Shown piece after piece: positions 16,427 to 24,007 of a DNA stretch of 33,366 nt. Below the pieces are notes generated by a model. It was not told where the DNA came from, searched no databases, and saw only the letters and a list, made by a program, of their open reading frames with translations. This DNA is from an uncultured Verrucomicrobiota bacterium. GTDB lineage: Bacteria; Verrucomicrobiota; Verrucomicrobiia; Limisphaerales; CAIMTB01. The stretch covers positions 1-33,366 of the forward strand of contig CAIMTB010000289.1 in NCBI GenBank assembly GCA_903844265.1, in the 5' to 3' direction. Both the position numbers and the translations under genes were made by a program. Position 1 is the stretch's first letter; every line of letters begins with the position of its first letter.

Positions 16427-16963
16427 ATGTCGCGAATCGGCAAAATGCCCATCAGCATCCCGGCCAAGGTCAAGGTCGGAATGGCAGCTCGGTTGGTCAG
16501 CATTGACGGACCCCGGGGCCATCTGGAATTCTCGCTGCCTGGTCGTACGGCGGTCGAGATCCAGGAAGACAAGATTCTTGTGACCCGCCCGGACGACACG
16601 GCCCAGTCGAAGGCCTTCCACGGATTGGCTCGTGCAATCCTGAACAACATGGTCCGTGGCGTGGTGGATGGCTTTACGAAGCAGTTGGAGATCCAAGGGG
16701 TGGGCTTCAAGGCCTCCGTGCAGGGCAAGCAGGTCAACCTGAGCTTGGGCTACTCGCATCCCATCAATTATCCCATACCGGATCAGATCAAGATAACGGT
16801 CGAGGAGAATACGAAGATCCGAATCGAGGGACCTGACCGCCAGGTGGTGGGCAGGGTGGCATCAGAAATCCGCGCCTATTACCCGCCCGAGCCTTACAAG
16901 GGCAAGGGTGTCCGGTACGCCGGCGAGATCGTACGCCGCAAGGAAGGCAAGACCGTCCAGTAA
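16427..16963 (+). CDS. rplF: 50S ribosomal protein uL6 (L6)
   Basis: L6 lies near the sarcin-ricin loop and the factor-binding site of the 50S subunit. The 178-residue product begins MSRIGKMPISIPAKVKV, has two repeated alpha/beta domains, and ends with the signature AYYPPEPYKGKGVRYAGE plus EIVRRKEGKT. Length is typical. AAGGA is 7-11 bases before the ATG. A small perfect hairpin follows the stop before rplR. Confidence 0.98.
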   Translation: MSRIGKMPISIPAKVKVGMAARLVSIDGPRGHLEFSLPGRTAVEIQEDKILVTRPDDTAQSKAFHGLARAILNNMVRGVVDGFTKQLEIQGVGFKASVQGKQVNLSLGYSHPINYPIPDQIKITVEENTKIRIEGPDRQVVGRVASEIRAYYPPEPYKGKGVRYAGEIVRRKEGKTVQ

Positions 16964-16967
16964 TACG

Positions 16968-16984
16968 GGTGAGTCACACTCACC
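16968..16984 (+). promoter_or_regulatory. Small hairpin between rplF and rplR
   Basis: GGTGAGT (16968-16974) and ACTCACC (16978-16984) form a perfect 7-bp stem with a 3-base CAC loop, 4 bases after the rplF stop. There is no T-run, so it is not an intrinsic terminator. It may protect a processing end or affect rplR translation, whose ATG is 20 bases downstream. Confidence 0.45.
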
Positions 16985-17004
16985 GGCACCCATTCATCCG
17001 CAGC

Positions 17005-17370
17005 ATGAACATTCAGAACAAGCAACGCCTGGCCAACCTCCGCCGTCTCCGCATTCGGCGGAAAGTGGTTGGCACACCGGAGCGGCCAAGGATGAGCGTC
17101 AAGTTCACAGGGCAGCACATCTACGTTCAATTCATCGACGACGCCGCAGGTGCAACACTGGCCTCGACTTCGACTCGGTCAAAGGAGGTCCGCAGTCAGG
17201 GCCCCGCAAAGGCGAATGTCGATACAGCGAAGCGAATCGGAGTGATTGCCGCCCAGGCCGCCGTGGCGAAGGGCTTGAAGAGGGTCGTTTTCGACCGCAG
17301 TGGCGCCCGGTACCACGGCAAGGTAAAAGCGCTGGCCGATGCAGCGCGTGAAGGTGGTCTCGATTTCTGA
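17005..17370 (+). CDS. rplR: 50S ribosomal protein uL18 (L18)
   Basis: L18 binds 5S rRNA with L5 and L25-type proteins in the central protuberance. The 121-residue product contains RRLRIRRKVVGTPERPRMSVKFTGQHIYVQFIDD in family order and ends VVFDRSGARYHGKVKALADAAREGGLDF, the classical C-terminus. The ATG at 17005 gives the usual N-terminus MNIQNKQRL. An in-frame GTG at 16969 would add 12 residues but lies within a hairpin stem. A 16-base gap precedes rpsE. Confidence 0.96.
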   Translation: MNIQNKQRLANLRRLRIRRKVVGTPERPRMSVKFTGQHIYVQFIDDAAGATLASTSTRSKEVRSQGPAKANVDTAKRIGVIAAQAAVAKGLKRVVFDRSGARYHGKVKALADAAREGGLDF

Positions 17371-17386
17371 TTTTACGCACCCGGTT

Positions 17387-18148
17387 ATGGCTGATTCCTC
17401 ACAAGAAGTGATTTCCGAGGGCCGCCCCACTGAGGGCTCCTCTCCGGCGCCAGCAGCGCCAGCAGCGCCAGCAGCCACAGCCGCTTTTGCGGCACCGGCC
17501 GCAGCAGCCCCACATGCCGCTCCTTCTGCGCCCTCCGGGCAGCACGGGTTTGGGCGTGGCCAGGACTTCCGCGGCGGTGGTGGTGGCCGTGGTCCGCAGC
17601 GTGGGCGGCGGCCACGCCAGTCCGAGCACGACGATCGCGAGAACAGCGACATCGTCGAAAAGGTCATCTTCATCAACCGATCGGCGAAGGTGGTCAAGGG
17701 AGGTCGACGCTTCAGTTTCAGCGCCTTGATTGTGGTCGGTGACCGCAAGGGCAAGGTCGGTCTGGGCTTGGGCAAGGCAGGCGAAGTTGCCGAGGCGATC
17801 AAGAAGGGTGGGGCTGCGGCCAAGCAGGCGATGGTCACAGTTTCTCTCGCCGAGTCCACGATTCCTCACGAGGTCACGTCGGTGTTCGATGGGGCCAAGG
17901 TGATGCTCAGGCCAGCCTCCCAAGGCACCGGCGTTATCGCTGGAAAGACGGTACGTGCCGTTCTTGACGCTGCGGGTGTCAGAAATGTGCTCACCAAGTC
18001 CTTGGGTTCAAACAACGCAGCAAACGTTGCCAAGGCGACCTTATCCGCACTCCAACGACTTCGTACGAGGGAGGAGATCCTTCGTTGCCGAGGTATCATG
18101 GTGACACCCCGAGCCTCTGTTCCTCCCGCCCTTGCGCCGGCCAACTGA
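17387..18148 (+). CDS. rpsE: 30S ribosomal protein uS5 (S5) with long N-terminal extension
   Basis: S5 lines the mRNA entry channel and affects accuracy. The family core starts near residue 88 (IVEKVIFINRSAKVVKGGRRFSFSAL in blocks) and includes GKVGLGLGKAGEVAEAI and the C-terminal NVLTKSLGSNNAANVAKAT. The first 85 or so of 253 residues are an added low-complexity region, Ala/Pro-rich (about 20-50) then Gly/Arg-rich with RGG-like sequence (57-78). The Ala/Pro part is encoded by three exact 9-bp repeats GCGCCAGCA at 17447-17473. The extension is probably disordered and may bind RNA. No rpmD (L30) gene follows; rplO comes next. Confidence 0.96.
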   Translation: MADSSQEVISEGRPTEGSSPAPAAPAAPAATAAFAAPAAAAPHAAPSAPSGQHGFGRGQDFRGGGGGRGPQRGRRPRQSEHDDRENSDIVEKVIFINRSAKVVKGGRRFSFSALIVVGDRKGKVGLGLGKAGEVAEAIKKGGAAAKQAMVTVSLAESTIPHEVTSVFDGAKVMLRPASQGTGVIAGKTVRAVLDAAGVRNVLTKSLGSNNAANVAKATLSALQRLRTREEILRCRGIMVTPRASVPPALAPAN

Positions 18149-18156
18149 TTTTTACC

Positions 18157-18624
18157 ATGCGACTTCACAACCTCGTTAACAGGCCAGGTGCCCGTACCCG
18201 CTCCAAGCGGGTGGGTCATGGTGAATCCAGCGGTCTCGGCCGTACTTCCGGTCGCGGTGGCAAAGGTCAGTCCGCCCGCGCCGGTGGTTCCCTACGAGTA
18301 GGGTTTGAGGGTGGCCAGATGCCGCTCATACGCCGCGTCCCCAAGCGCGGCTTCAACAATGCGCGTCACCGCGTCTCCTACCTGCCGATCAACGTCGGCA
18401 GTCTGGCGGAGTTTGCGGCAGGGACCGTGGTGGACGAGAAGCTTTTGCGAGGATCGGGTCTTGCTCGAGGGCGCTTCGAGCGGATTAAGATTCTCTCCGA
18501 TGGCGACCTGGCACATCGACTGGTGGTTCACGCCGACGGCTTCAGCGAGGCCGCACGCAACAAGATCGTGGCCGCAGGCGGCGAGTGCCACATCATTTCG
18601 CGTGGCGCACCCCCCGCTGCTTGA
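18157..18624 (+). CDS. rplO: 50S ribosomal protein uL15 (L15)
   Basis: L15 is a late-assembly 50S protein with a long N-terminal extension into rRNA. The 155-residue product begins MRLHNLVNRPGARTRSKRVGHGESSGLGRTSGRGGKGQ (seen as separate family blocks) and has GFEGGQMPLIRRVPKRGFNN, the family signature. The ATG at 18157 matches the family start; in-frame sequence upstream belongs to rpsE in another frame. It follows rpsE by 8 bases and precedes secY by 17. Confidence 0.97.
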   Translation: MRLHNLVNRPGARTRSKRVGHGESSGLGRTSGRGGKGQSARAGGSLRVGFEGGQMPLIRRVPKRGFNNARHRVSYLPINVGSLAEFAAGTVVDEKLLRGSGLARGRFERIKILSDGDLAHRLVVHADGFSEAARNKIVAAGGECHIISRGAPPAA

Positions 18625-18641
18625 GGATTCCTGAGGCCGGC

Positions 18642-20030
18642 ATGTTCCAAAAGATTCTATCAACCCTGGCGAACTGCTTCCGTGTACCGGAGCTGAAGTC
18701 ACGGATTCTCTTTACCCTGGGAATCCTGGCGGTCTGCCGAATTGCTGCAATCGTTCCCCTGCCTGGGCTCGATGGGGGAGCGCTGACCGCGTTCCTCCGC
18801 GATGTGCAGCGAAGTGGGGACGGCAACTCGCTGGTGAGCATGTACAGCCTGTTTACCGGTGGCGCGCTTGAGCGTTGCGCACTGGGGGCATTGGGCATCA
18901 TGCCCTACATCAGCGCCACAATCATCATCCAGCTGCTGGGGGCCGTGGTGCCAAGCCTGAGCAAGCTCTCCCGCGAGGAGGGTGGCAGGATGAAGATCGT
19001 TCAGTACAGCAGGTACCTGACGATCCTTCTGTGCCTTGGGCAGGGATTCGCGATGACCGTAGGTTGGGAGAATCCGCAGAACATACCCGGGTTTTCCAGC
19101 TTTCAGGGCCGTCTGGTCATCATGGAGCCCATATGGTGGTACCGGGTGCAGACTGTGCTTCTTCTGACTGCTGCAACGATGCTGCTGGTGTGGTTGGGTG
19201 AGCAGATCACAGAGCGTGGCATCGGCAACGGCATCAGCCTCATCATCACTGTGGGAATCCTTGCGAGGATGCCTTCAACCGCGAAGAGCGTGTATATGCT
19301 CTTCTTTCCGCCCTCCGGAGAAGGCGGTAAGACCATTTTCCACGCAATAGCCCTCATTCTACTGATGATGGCCGTGGTGGCAGCCGTCATCGCCGTGACG
19401 CAGGCGCAGCGGAAGATTCCTGTGCAATACGCGCAGAGATCGGTGGGTCGCAAAGTTGTCCCTGGTGGCAGCTCGTTTATGCCCCTGCGGGTGAACGCTG
19501 CGGGCGTCATGCCGATCATTTTTGCGCAGGCCATCCTGATGTTTCCTGAAAAGCTCCTTCTGAGCCTCGGTGGACGGTTCTCGGCTCTTGCCTTCCTCAA
19601 GCCGCTGGCGGGAGCGATTGGGCACGGGACGCCGGCGTATCTCCTCATGGAAGCAGGGATGATCATATTCTTCTCCTACTTCTGGGTGGCAACGATCTTC
19701 AACGAGATCCAGATTGCGGACGACCTCAAGAAGTATGGTGGATACATCCCGGGCGTGCGACCTGGGCAGGCAACAAGCGACTTCCTCCACTGGACCATGA
19801 GCCGCATTACCCTCGCCGGGGCGGTGTTCCTGGCAGCGATCGCGGTGCTGCCGATCATCCTGTATCGGGCGATGAATGTTCCATTTGATGTGGCAAGCTT
19901 CTTCGGGGGGACAAGCATCCTGATCACTGTAGGCGTGCTGTTGGACACCCTGCGCCAGCTGGAATCCTTCCTGCTGATGCGCCATTACGACGGGTTCCTG
20001 AAAAAGGGACGTGTTCGTGGAAGATTTTAG
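18642..20030 (+). CDS. secY: Preprotein translocase subunit SecY
   Basis: SecY is the channel of the SecYEG translocon for protein export and membrane insertion. The 462-residue protein starts MFQKILSTLANCFRVPELKSRILFTLGILAVCRI and has about ten hydrophobic helices. Conserved elements include GIMPYISATIIIQLL in helix 2, GERGIGNGISLIIT-like ITERGIGNGISLII, and the cytosolic loop QRKIPVQYAQRSVGRKVVPGG before MPLRVNAAGVMPIIFA. Later loops carry ADDLKKYGGYIPGVRPG, also characteristic. I chose the ATG at 18642 because the longer frame overlaps rplO. No adk gene follows; an 80-base gap with a hairpin leads to map. Confidence 0.98.
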   Translation: MFQKILSTLANCFRVPELKSRILFTLGILAVCRIAAIVPLPGLDGGALTAFLRDVQRSGDGNSLVSMYSLFTGGALERCALGALGIMPYISATIIIQLLGAVVPSLSKLSREEGGRMKIVQYSRYLTILLCLGQGFAMTVGWENPQNIPGFSSFQGRLVIMEPIWWYRVQTVLLLTAATMLLVWLGEQITERGIGNGISLIITVGILARMPSTAKSVYMLFFPPSGEGGKTIFHAIALILLMMAVVAAVIAVTQAQRKIPVQYAQRSVGRKVVPGGSSFMPLRVNAAGVMPIIFAQAILMFPEKLLLSLGGRFSALAFLKPLAGAIGHGTPAYLLMEAGMIIFFSYFWVATIFNEIQIADDLKKYGGYIPGVRPGQATSDFLHWTMSRITLAGAVFLAAIAVLPIILYRAMNVPFDVASFFGGTSILITVGVLLDTLRQLESFLLMRHYDGFLKKGRVRGRF

Positions 20031-20051
20031 ATTTTGTTCATTGAAAGTTTC

Positions 20052-20084
20052 TTGGAGGAGGCAGGTGTGTCCTGTGTCCTCCAA
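20052..20084 (+). promoter_or_regulatory. Stem-loop between secY and map
   Basis: TTGGAGGA (20052-20059) pairs perfectly with TCCTCCAA (20077-20084). Inside, CAGG (20062-20065) pairs with CCTG (20071-20074) around a 5-base loop. The stem buries a GGAGGA sequence, and no U-run follows. It lies 27 bases before the map ATG, which has no other ribosome site. It could be an attenuator, an RNase site or a translational switch; this is inference from base pairing only. Confidence 0.5.
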
Positions 20085-20110
20085 AGAACAGACTTGGCAG
20101 GCTTAACGGT

Positions 20111-20875
20111 ATGGGCTTGATCAAGAGCCAGGCCGAGATCGCTGCGATACGTGAGGCCTGTCGAATCGCGGCCGTGGTCCTGGAGGAGGTAGGCTCCCAG
20201 GTACGCCCGGGCGTGACGACCGCAGATCTCGACGCGTACGCGGCTGAGAGGATTGCCTTTCGGGGCGCGCGGAGTGCCTTTTTGGGGTACCGCGGGTTCC
20301 CTGGGCAGACATGCCTCTCGGTGAACGATGAAGTCGTTCATGGCATTGCGGGGACGAGACGGTTGCAGTTCGGTGATGTGATCAGTGTCGACGTGGGAGT
20401 GTTGCACCGCGGTTTCGTAGGAGACACAGCAGCCACCTATCCCGTGGGGGGGTGCAGCACGGCAGCGCAACGCCTGCTTGACGTCACGCGTGAGGCGCTG
20501 TCCCAGGGGATCGCGCAGGCGAGGAACGGGAATGGGGTTGTGGATATTTCGAGGGCAGTGCAGGCTGTGGTTGAGGCCGCGGGTTTCAGCGTGGTGCGCG
20601 ACTTCGTCGGGCATGGGGTCGGGCGCAGCGTACACGAGGAGCCGCAGATACCGAATTTCGTCGAGGCAGGGCTTCGACGTTCGCCTCGCTTGAAGAGTGG
20701 CATGACCATCGCGATCGAGCCAATGGTGAACGCCGGCAAGCGGGACGTAAGAGTTCTGAATGACAACTGGACTGTGGTGACGGCGGATGGCAAGCTCTCC
20801 GCCCATTTTGAGCACACGGTCCTGGTAACAGGCGGTGAGCCGGAAATTTTGACGTGTCGAGAGAGGACGCCATAA
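20111..20875 (+). CDS. map: Type I methionine aminopeptidase
   Basis: MetAP removes the initiator Met from nascent proteins using a dinuclear metal centre. The 254-residue protein has the pita-bread fold residues in order: H77 in DEVVHGIAG, metal ligands D94 (SVDVGV) and D105 (VGDTAATY), H168 (GHGVGR), E203 (AIEPMV) and E234 ([10 protein letters not shown]). No N-terminal zinc-finger extension is present. It sits between secY and infA, the usual place in many phyla, but without the adk gene. The infA start lies inside its last 22 bases. No ribosome site is next to the ATG apart from the sequence held in the upstream stem-loop. Confidence 0.97.
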   Translation: MGLIKSQAEIAAIREACRIAAVVLEEVGSQVRPGVTTADLDAYAAERIAFRGARSAFLGYRGFPGQTCLSVNDEVVHGIAGTRRLQFGDVISVDVGVLHRGFVGDTAATYPVGGCSTAAQRLLDVTREALSQGIAQARNGNGVVDISRAVQAVVEAAGFSVVRDFVGHGVGRSVHEEPQIPNFVEAGLRRSPRLKSGMTIAIEPMVNAGKRDVRVLNDNWTVVTADGKLSAHFEHTVLVTGGEPEILTCRERTP

Positions 20876-21075
20876 GGGTCGAAGGGACCGTTGCAGAGGT
20901 GCTGCCCAACACGATGTTTCGTGTGGGGCTGCCCAACGGTCATCAGGTCCTGGCTCATATCTCGGGGAAGATGCGGGTGAATTGGAACCGCATCCTGCCA
21001 GGGGACAGGGTGGACATGGAAATGTCACCGTATGACCTGTCTCAGGGCTGTATTATTACGTATCGACAGAAATGA
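20854..21075 (+). CDS. infA: Translation initiation factor IF-1
   Basis: IF-1 blocks the A site of the 30S subunit during initiation. The 73-residue protein is an OB-fold: [44 protein letters not shown] in family blocks, followed by [26 protein letters not shown]. It starts at a GTG at 20854 that overlaps the 3' end of map by 22 bases; starting later would remove the first conserved strand. Its stop is 6 bases before rpmJ. Confidence 0.96.
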   Translation: MSREDAIRVEGTVAEVLPNTMFRVGLPNGHQVLAHISGKMRVNWNRILPGDRVDMEMSPYDLSQGCIITYRQK

Positions 21076-21081
21076 ATTGCC

Positions 21082-21195
21082 ATGAAAGTCAGGGCTTCGG
21101 TCAAGAAACTGTGTGAGAACTGCAAGGTGGTCCGCCGAAAAGGCGTGATCCGCGTCATTTGCTCCAACCCGCGCCACAAACAGCGCCAAGGCTGA
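21082..21195 (+). CDS. rpmJ: 50S ribosomal protein bL36 (L36), zinc-binding type
   Basis: L36 is a small 50S protein that stabilises 23S rRNA packing. The 37-residue product reads [17 protein letters not shown] and continues [20 protein letters not shown]. The zinc ligands Cys11, Cys14, Cys27 and His32 are all present, so this is the zinc (C+) form. It starts 6 bases after infA and ends 9 bases before rpsM, the standard alpha-operon position. Confidence 0.96.
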   Translation: MKVRASVKKLCENCKVVRRKGVIRVICSNPRHKQRQG

Positions 21196-21204
21196 TCATC
21201 TGCC

Positions 21205-21600
21205 ATGCCACGTATTATTGGTGTTGAAATTCCCGGGGAGAAGCGCATTGAGATTGCGCTTCGCTACATCTACGGAATCGGTCCAAAGAACGCACTCGAT
21301 GTACTCGAGCGCGCCAACATACCGCTCGGCCTTCGGGCGAAGGACCTTACGGAGCAGCAACTTTCCTTGATTGTTCACGCGATCCAGGATGGTAAGTACG
21401 TCATCGAGGGTGACCTGCGCCGCGAGATTGGCCTTAATTTGAAACGCCTTCAGGGCATCAAGTGCTATCGCGGCGTGCGCCATCTCCGCGGACTTCCAGT
21501 CCGTGGTCAGCGCACCCAGACGAATGCCCGCACACGCAAGGGACCTCGCAAGACGGTCGGCGTGCAGCGCAATCCCAACGCCAAGACGGGCATCCACTAA
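21205..21600 (+). CDS. rpsM: 30S ribosomal protein uS13 (S13)
   Basis: S13 is a head protein that forms inter-subunit bridges and touches P-site tRNA with its tail. The 131-residue product begins [26 protein letters not shown] and has [33 protein letters not shown] in family order. It is slightly longer at the C-terminus than E. coli S13. It follows rpmJ by 9 bases without a Shine-Dalgarno motif. I saw no S4-binding pseudoknot like that of the E. coli alpha operon leader, but could not fold the RNA. Confidence 0.97.
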   Translation: MPRIIGVEIPGEKRIEIALRYIYGIGPKNALDVLERANIPLGLRAKDLTEQQLSLIVHAIQDGKYVIEGDLRREIGLNLKRLQGIKCYRGVRHLRGLPVRGQRTQTNARTRKGPRKTVGVQRNPNAKTGIH

Positions 21601-21609
21601 TAGGTCGCC

Positions 21610-22251
21610 ATGGCAGACGAGAAATCGACCCCACAGACTCCCGAGGCTCCCGCCGCAGGCGCGAAGCCAACCAAGGCCCACACTGGCGAAGGAAAGCCGG
21701 CAAAGGGCAAGAAGGCGGCAGCCGCGGATGCCACTGCAACCGGAGCCGCCTCGGCGCCCGGTGCAGGCGCAGCAGCGGGCGGTGCATCGCCGGAGGGAGC
21801 CCCTGCTCCAATGGTTCCTGTTGCCGGCTCGGCACCGACTGCCGCTGAGATCCTGGGCACAGACATAGGCCCCAAGAAGATCATCCGTGCGAAGGGTTCC
21901 AAGAACATCACGGTGGGGATTGCCCACATTCTGGCGACCTTCAACAACACCCAGGTATCAGTGACCGACATGCAGGGAAACCTGCTTGGTTGGTCCTGCG
22001 CCGGCCGGGTTGGCTTCAAGGGTTCGCGCAAGAGCACAGCATTCGCCGCGCAGCAGGTGGCGCAGGACGCCGCCCGTCAGGCGATGGCCCATGGGCTGCG
22101 CGAGATCGAGGTGCATGTCAAAGGACCTGGATCGGGTCGTGAATCGGCCATTCGCGCTCTTCAGGCTATCGGTCTTGAGATCAGTGTGATCCGAGACGAG
22201 ACGCCAATTCCGCACAACGGATGTCGCCCGCGCAAGAAGCGCCGCGTCTAA
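21610..22251 (+). CDS. rpsK: 30S ribosomal protein uS11 (S11) with long N-terminal extension
   Basis: S11 lies on the 30S platform at the mRNA exit. The core begins near residue 98 ([21 protein letters not shown]) and continues with [35 protein letters not shown] and [18 protein letters not shown]. The first 97 or so of 213 residues are an added region rich in Ala, Lys, Gly and Pro (for example [20 protein letters not shown]), nearly doubling the protein. The ATG at 21610 follows rpsM by 9 bases, and there is no Met between the extension and the core except residue 68. The extension resembles that of uS5 in composition, suggesting a shared lineage trait. Confidence 0.96.
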   Translation: MADEKSTPQTPEAPAAGAKPTKAHTGEGKPAKGKKAAAADATATGAASAPGAGAAAGGASPEGAPAPMVPVAGSAPTAAEILGTDIGPKKIIRAKGSKNITVGIAHILATFNNTQVSVTDMQGNLLGWSCAGRVGFKGSRKSTAFAAQQVAQDAARQAMAHGLREIEVHVKGPGSGRESAIRALQAIGLEISVIRDETPIPHNGCRPRKKRRV

Positions 22252-22276
22252 CTTTCAAACGCAGGAGAAATCGCTC

Positions 22277-22885
22277 ATGGCACGTTATACCGGCCCGCGG
22301 GCGCGCATCAGCCGCCGCCTCGGAGTCCCCATCTTCGGCTACTCGAAGTCGCTCGAGAAACGCAATTACGCACCGGGCCAGCATGGTCCGAAGTCACGTC
22401 GCAAGGTGACGGACTACGCGCTGGGCCTGCTTGAGAAGCAGAAGCTTCGATATTACTACGGGCTTCAGGAGCGCCAGTTCCGACGGGTCTACGAGACCGC
22501 GGCGCGCCGACGAGGCGTGACGGGCGAGCAGATGCTCCAGTTGCTGGAGACACGACTGGACAGCATCGTCTACTCGCTGGGTCTGGCGAGCACACGCCCT
22601 GCGGCCCGCCAGATGATCGGGCACGGGCACGTGAGGGTCAACGGGCGCAAGGTCGACGTGTCGTCCTACGCAACGAAGGCGAACGACCTGATCGAGATCC
22701 GCGCCAACGCCGTTTCCAAGCAATTGGCGACTCGCGGAATGGAGCTTTCCACCAGCCGGCCGGTTCCGGATTGGCTCTCGCTGAGCAAGGATGCCATGAA
22801 GGGCACGGTGGTTAGGATGCCGACCCGGGAGGACATCCAACCCATCGCGAATGAGCAGGCAGTGGTCGAATTTTACTCCCGTTAA
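22277..22885 (+). CDS. rpsD: 30S ribosomal protein uS4 (S4)
   Basis: S4 nucleates 30S body assembly and in E. coli represses the alpha operon. The 202-residue product begins MARYTGPRARISRRLG and has NYAPGQHGPKSRRKVTDYALGLLEKQKLR in family order. The S4 RNA-binding domain includes LETRLDSIVYSLGLASTRPAARQMIGHGHVRVNG, and the C-terminal extension ends EQAVVEFYSR. The N-terminal Cys ligands of the zinc form are absent. AGGAG at 22263-22267 is an acceptable ribosome site. An inverted repeat follows the gene before rpoA. Confidence 0.98.
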   Translation: MARYTGPRARISRRLGVPIFGYSKSLEKRNYAPGQHGPKSRRKVTDYALGLLEKQKLRYYYGLQERQFRRVYETAARRRGVTGEQMLQLLETRLDSIVYSLGLASTRPAARQMIGHGHVRVNGRKVDVSSYATKANDLIEIRANAVSKQLATRGMELSTSRPVPDWLSLSKDAMKGTVVRMPTREDIQPIANEQAVVEFYSR

Positions 22886-22895
22886 CGAGAATCAA

Positions 22896-22918
22896 GGGAC
22901 GGCGAGGATCGCCGTCTC
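22896..22918 (+). promoter_or_regulatory. Stem-loop between rpsD and rpoA
   Basis: GACGGCGA (22898-22905) and TCGCCGTC (22909-22916) form a perfect 8-bp stem with a GGA loop. G22896-C22918 and a G-U pair extend it to 10 bp. It starts 11 bases after the rpsD stop. No T-run follows, so it is not a standard terminator. It could adjust rpoA output relative to the ribosomal genes, by processing or partial termination. The function is inferred from position only. Confidence 0.5.
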
Positions 22919-22990
22919 GTGGCGAATATATGGTCAGCCAAGGTATGGGAGTGCCATTGGCGGGCAGGTTACATTTGCCAGGAGGAAAAA

Positions 22991-24004
22991 ATGCCAGTTA
23001 GACTAGGTCGTTTCGAAATGCCAAAGCGGTTGGTGAAGGACGAGGCCACCGCTACCGATATCTATGCCCGTTTCACGGCTGAGCCGTTTGAGACAGGGTA
23101 CGGGTACACCATCGGTAACAGTCTGCGTCGCGTGCTTCTGTCGTCGCTTGAGGGCGCGGCTGTAACATCGTTCAAGGTGGAGGGTGCGATGCACGAGTTC
23201 ACGACCGTCGAGGGGGTCGTTGAAGACGTGACTGACATCGTGCTGAACTTGAAGAAGATCAAGTTCCGGCAGTTCTCGCGAGACCCCCAGATTGTTCGGC
23301 TCTCCGTCAACAAGGAGGGCGCGATCACGGCGTCTGACATCGAGACCAACGACAAGCTCGAGTTGGTCAACCCGAAGCAGCTCATCTGCACTCTTGACAA
23401 GAAGAGGAAGCTCGAGATGGAGCTTGAGGTGAAGGTGGGACGCGGATTCTGCCCTGCCGATGAGAACAAGCGACCTGACCAGGCCATTGGCGTCATCGCC
23501 ATTGACTCGATCTTCTCGCCCGTGATCCGGGTCCGGTACGGAGTCGAGGCGGCCCGGGTAGGGCAGCGTACGGACTACGACAAGCTGGTTTTGGAGATCT
23601 GGACTGATGGCCGCGTCAGCCCCCAGGACGCGTTGGTCCAGTCGAGCTCGATACTCAAGAAGCATCTTGAGCCGTTCTACAGCTACGACGAGAACGCGGT
23701 GCAGTTTGAGGAGGAGAAGGGCAAGGAGGACGAGGAGCGCGAGAAGTTCAAGAAGCTCCTGCTGATGTCCGTCAACGAGATCGAGCTGTCCGTCCGTGCC
23801 GCCAACTGCCTCAATAACGCCAACATCACGACCGTCGGTCAATTGGCGATGAAGTCGGAGAGCGAGATGCTGAAGTACCGCAACTTCGGCAAGAAATCGC
23901 TCAACGAGATCAAGGACAAGCTTACAGCGTTGGGATTGTCCCTCGGAATGAATATCGATCCCTCCTTGTTGGAAGCCCCCAAGGAAGATCCCATCAAGAT
24001 CTAG
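22991..24004 (+). CDS. rpoA: DNA-directed RNA polymerase subunit alpha
   Basis: Alpha dimerises to scaffold RNA polymerase assembly, and its C-terminal domain binds UP elements and activators. The 337-residue protein has the N-terminal domain with FTAEPFETGYGYTIGNSLRRVLLSSLEGAAV and the CTD with NEIELSVRAANCLNNANITTVGQL and KYRNFGKKSLNEIKDKL. The Arg in LSVRAANCL corresponds to the DNA-contacting R265 of E. coli. The ATG at 22991 is chosen because AGGAGG lies at 22980-22985. A TTG or GTG further upstream (22919) would add 24 residues without family character. An acidic linker (EEEKGKEDEEREK) joins the domains. rplQ follows after 3 bases. Confidence 0.98.
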   Translation: MPVRLGRFEMPKRLVKDEATATDIYARFTAEPFETGYGYTIGNSLRRVLLSSLEGAAVTSFKVEGAMHEFTTVEGVVEDVTDIVLNLKKIKFRQFSRDPQIVRLSVNKEGAITASDIETNDKLELVNPKQLICTLDKKRKLEMELEVKVGRGFCPADENKRPDQAIGVIAIDSIFSPVIRVRYGVEAARVGQRTDYDKLVLEIWTDGRVSPQDALVQSSSILKKHLEPFYSYDENAVQFEEEKGKEDEEREKFKKLLLMSVNEIELSVRAANCLNNANITTVGQLAMKSESEMLKYRNFGKKSLNEIKDKLTALGLSLGMNIDPSLLEAPKEDPIKI

Positions 24005-24007
24005 GCC

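Noticed and set aside
16427-16963. Possible missing S8-binding operator for the spc segment
   Set aside because: I cannot fold RNA reliably by eye, and absence of an E. coli-like site is not evidence in another phylum.
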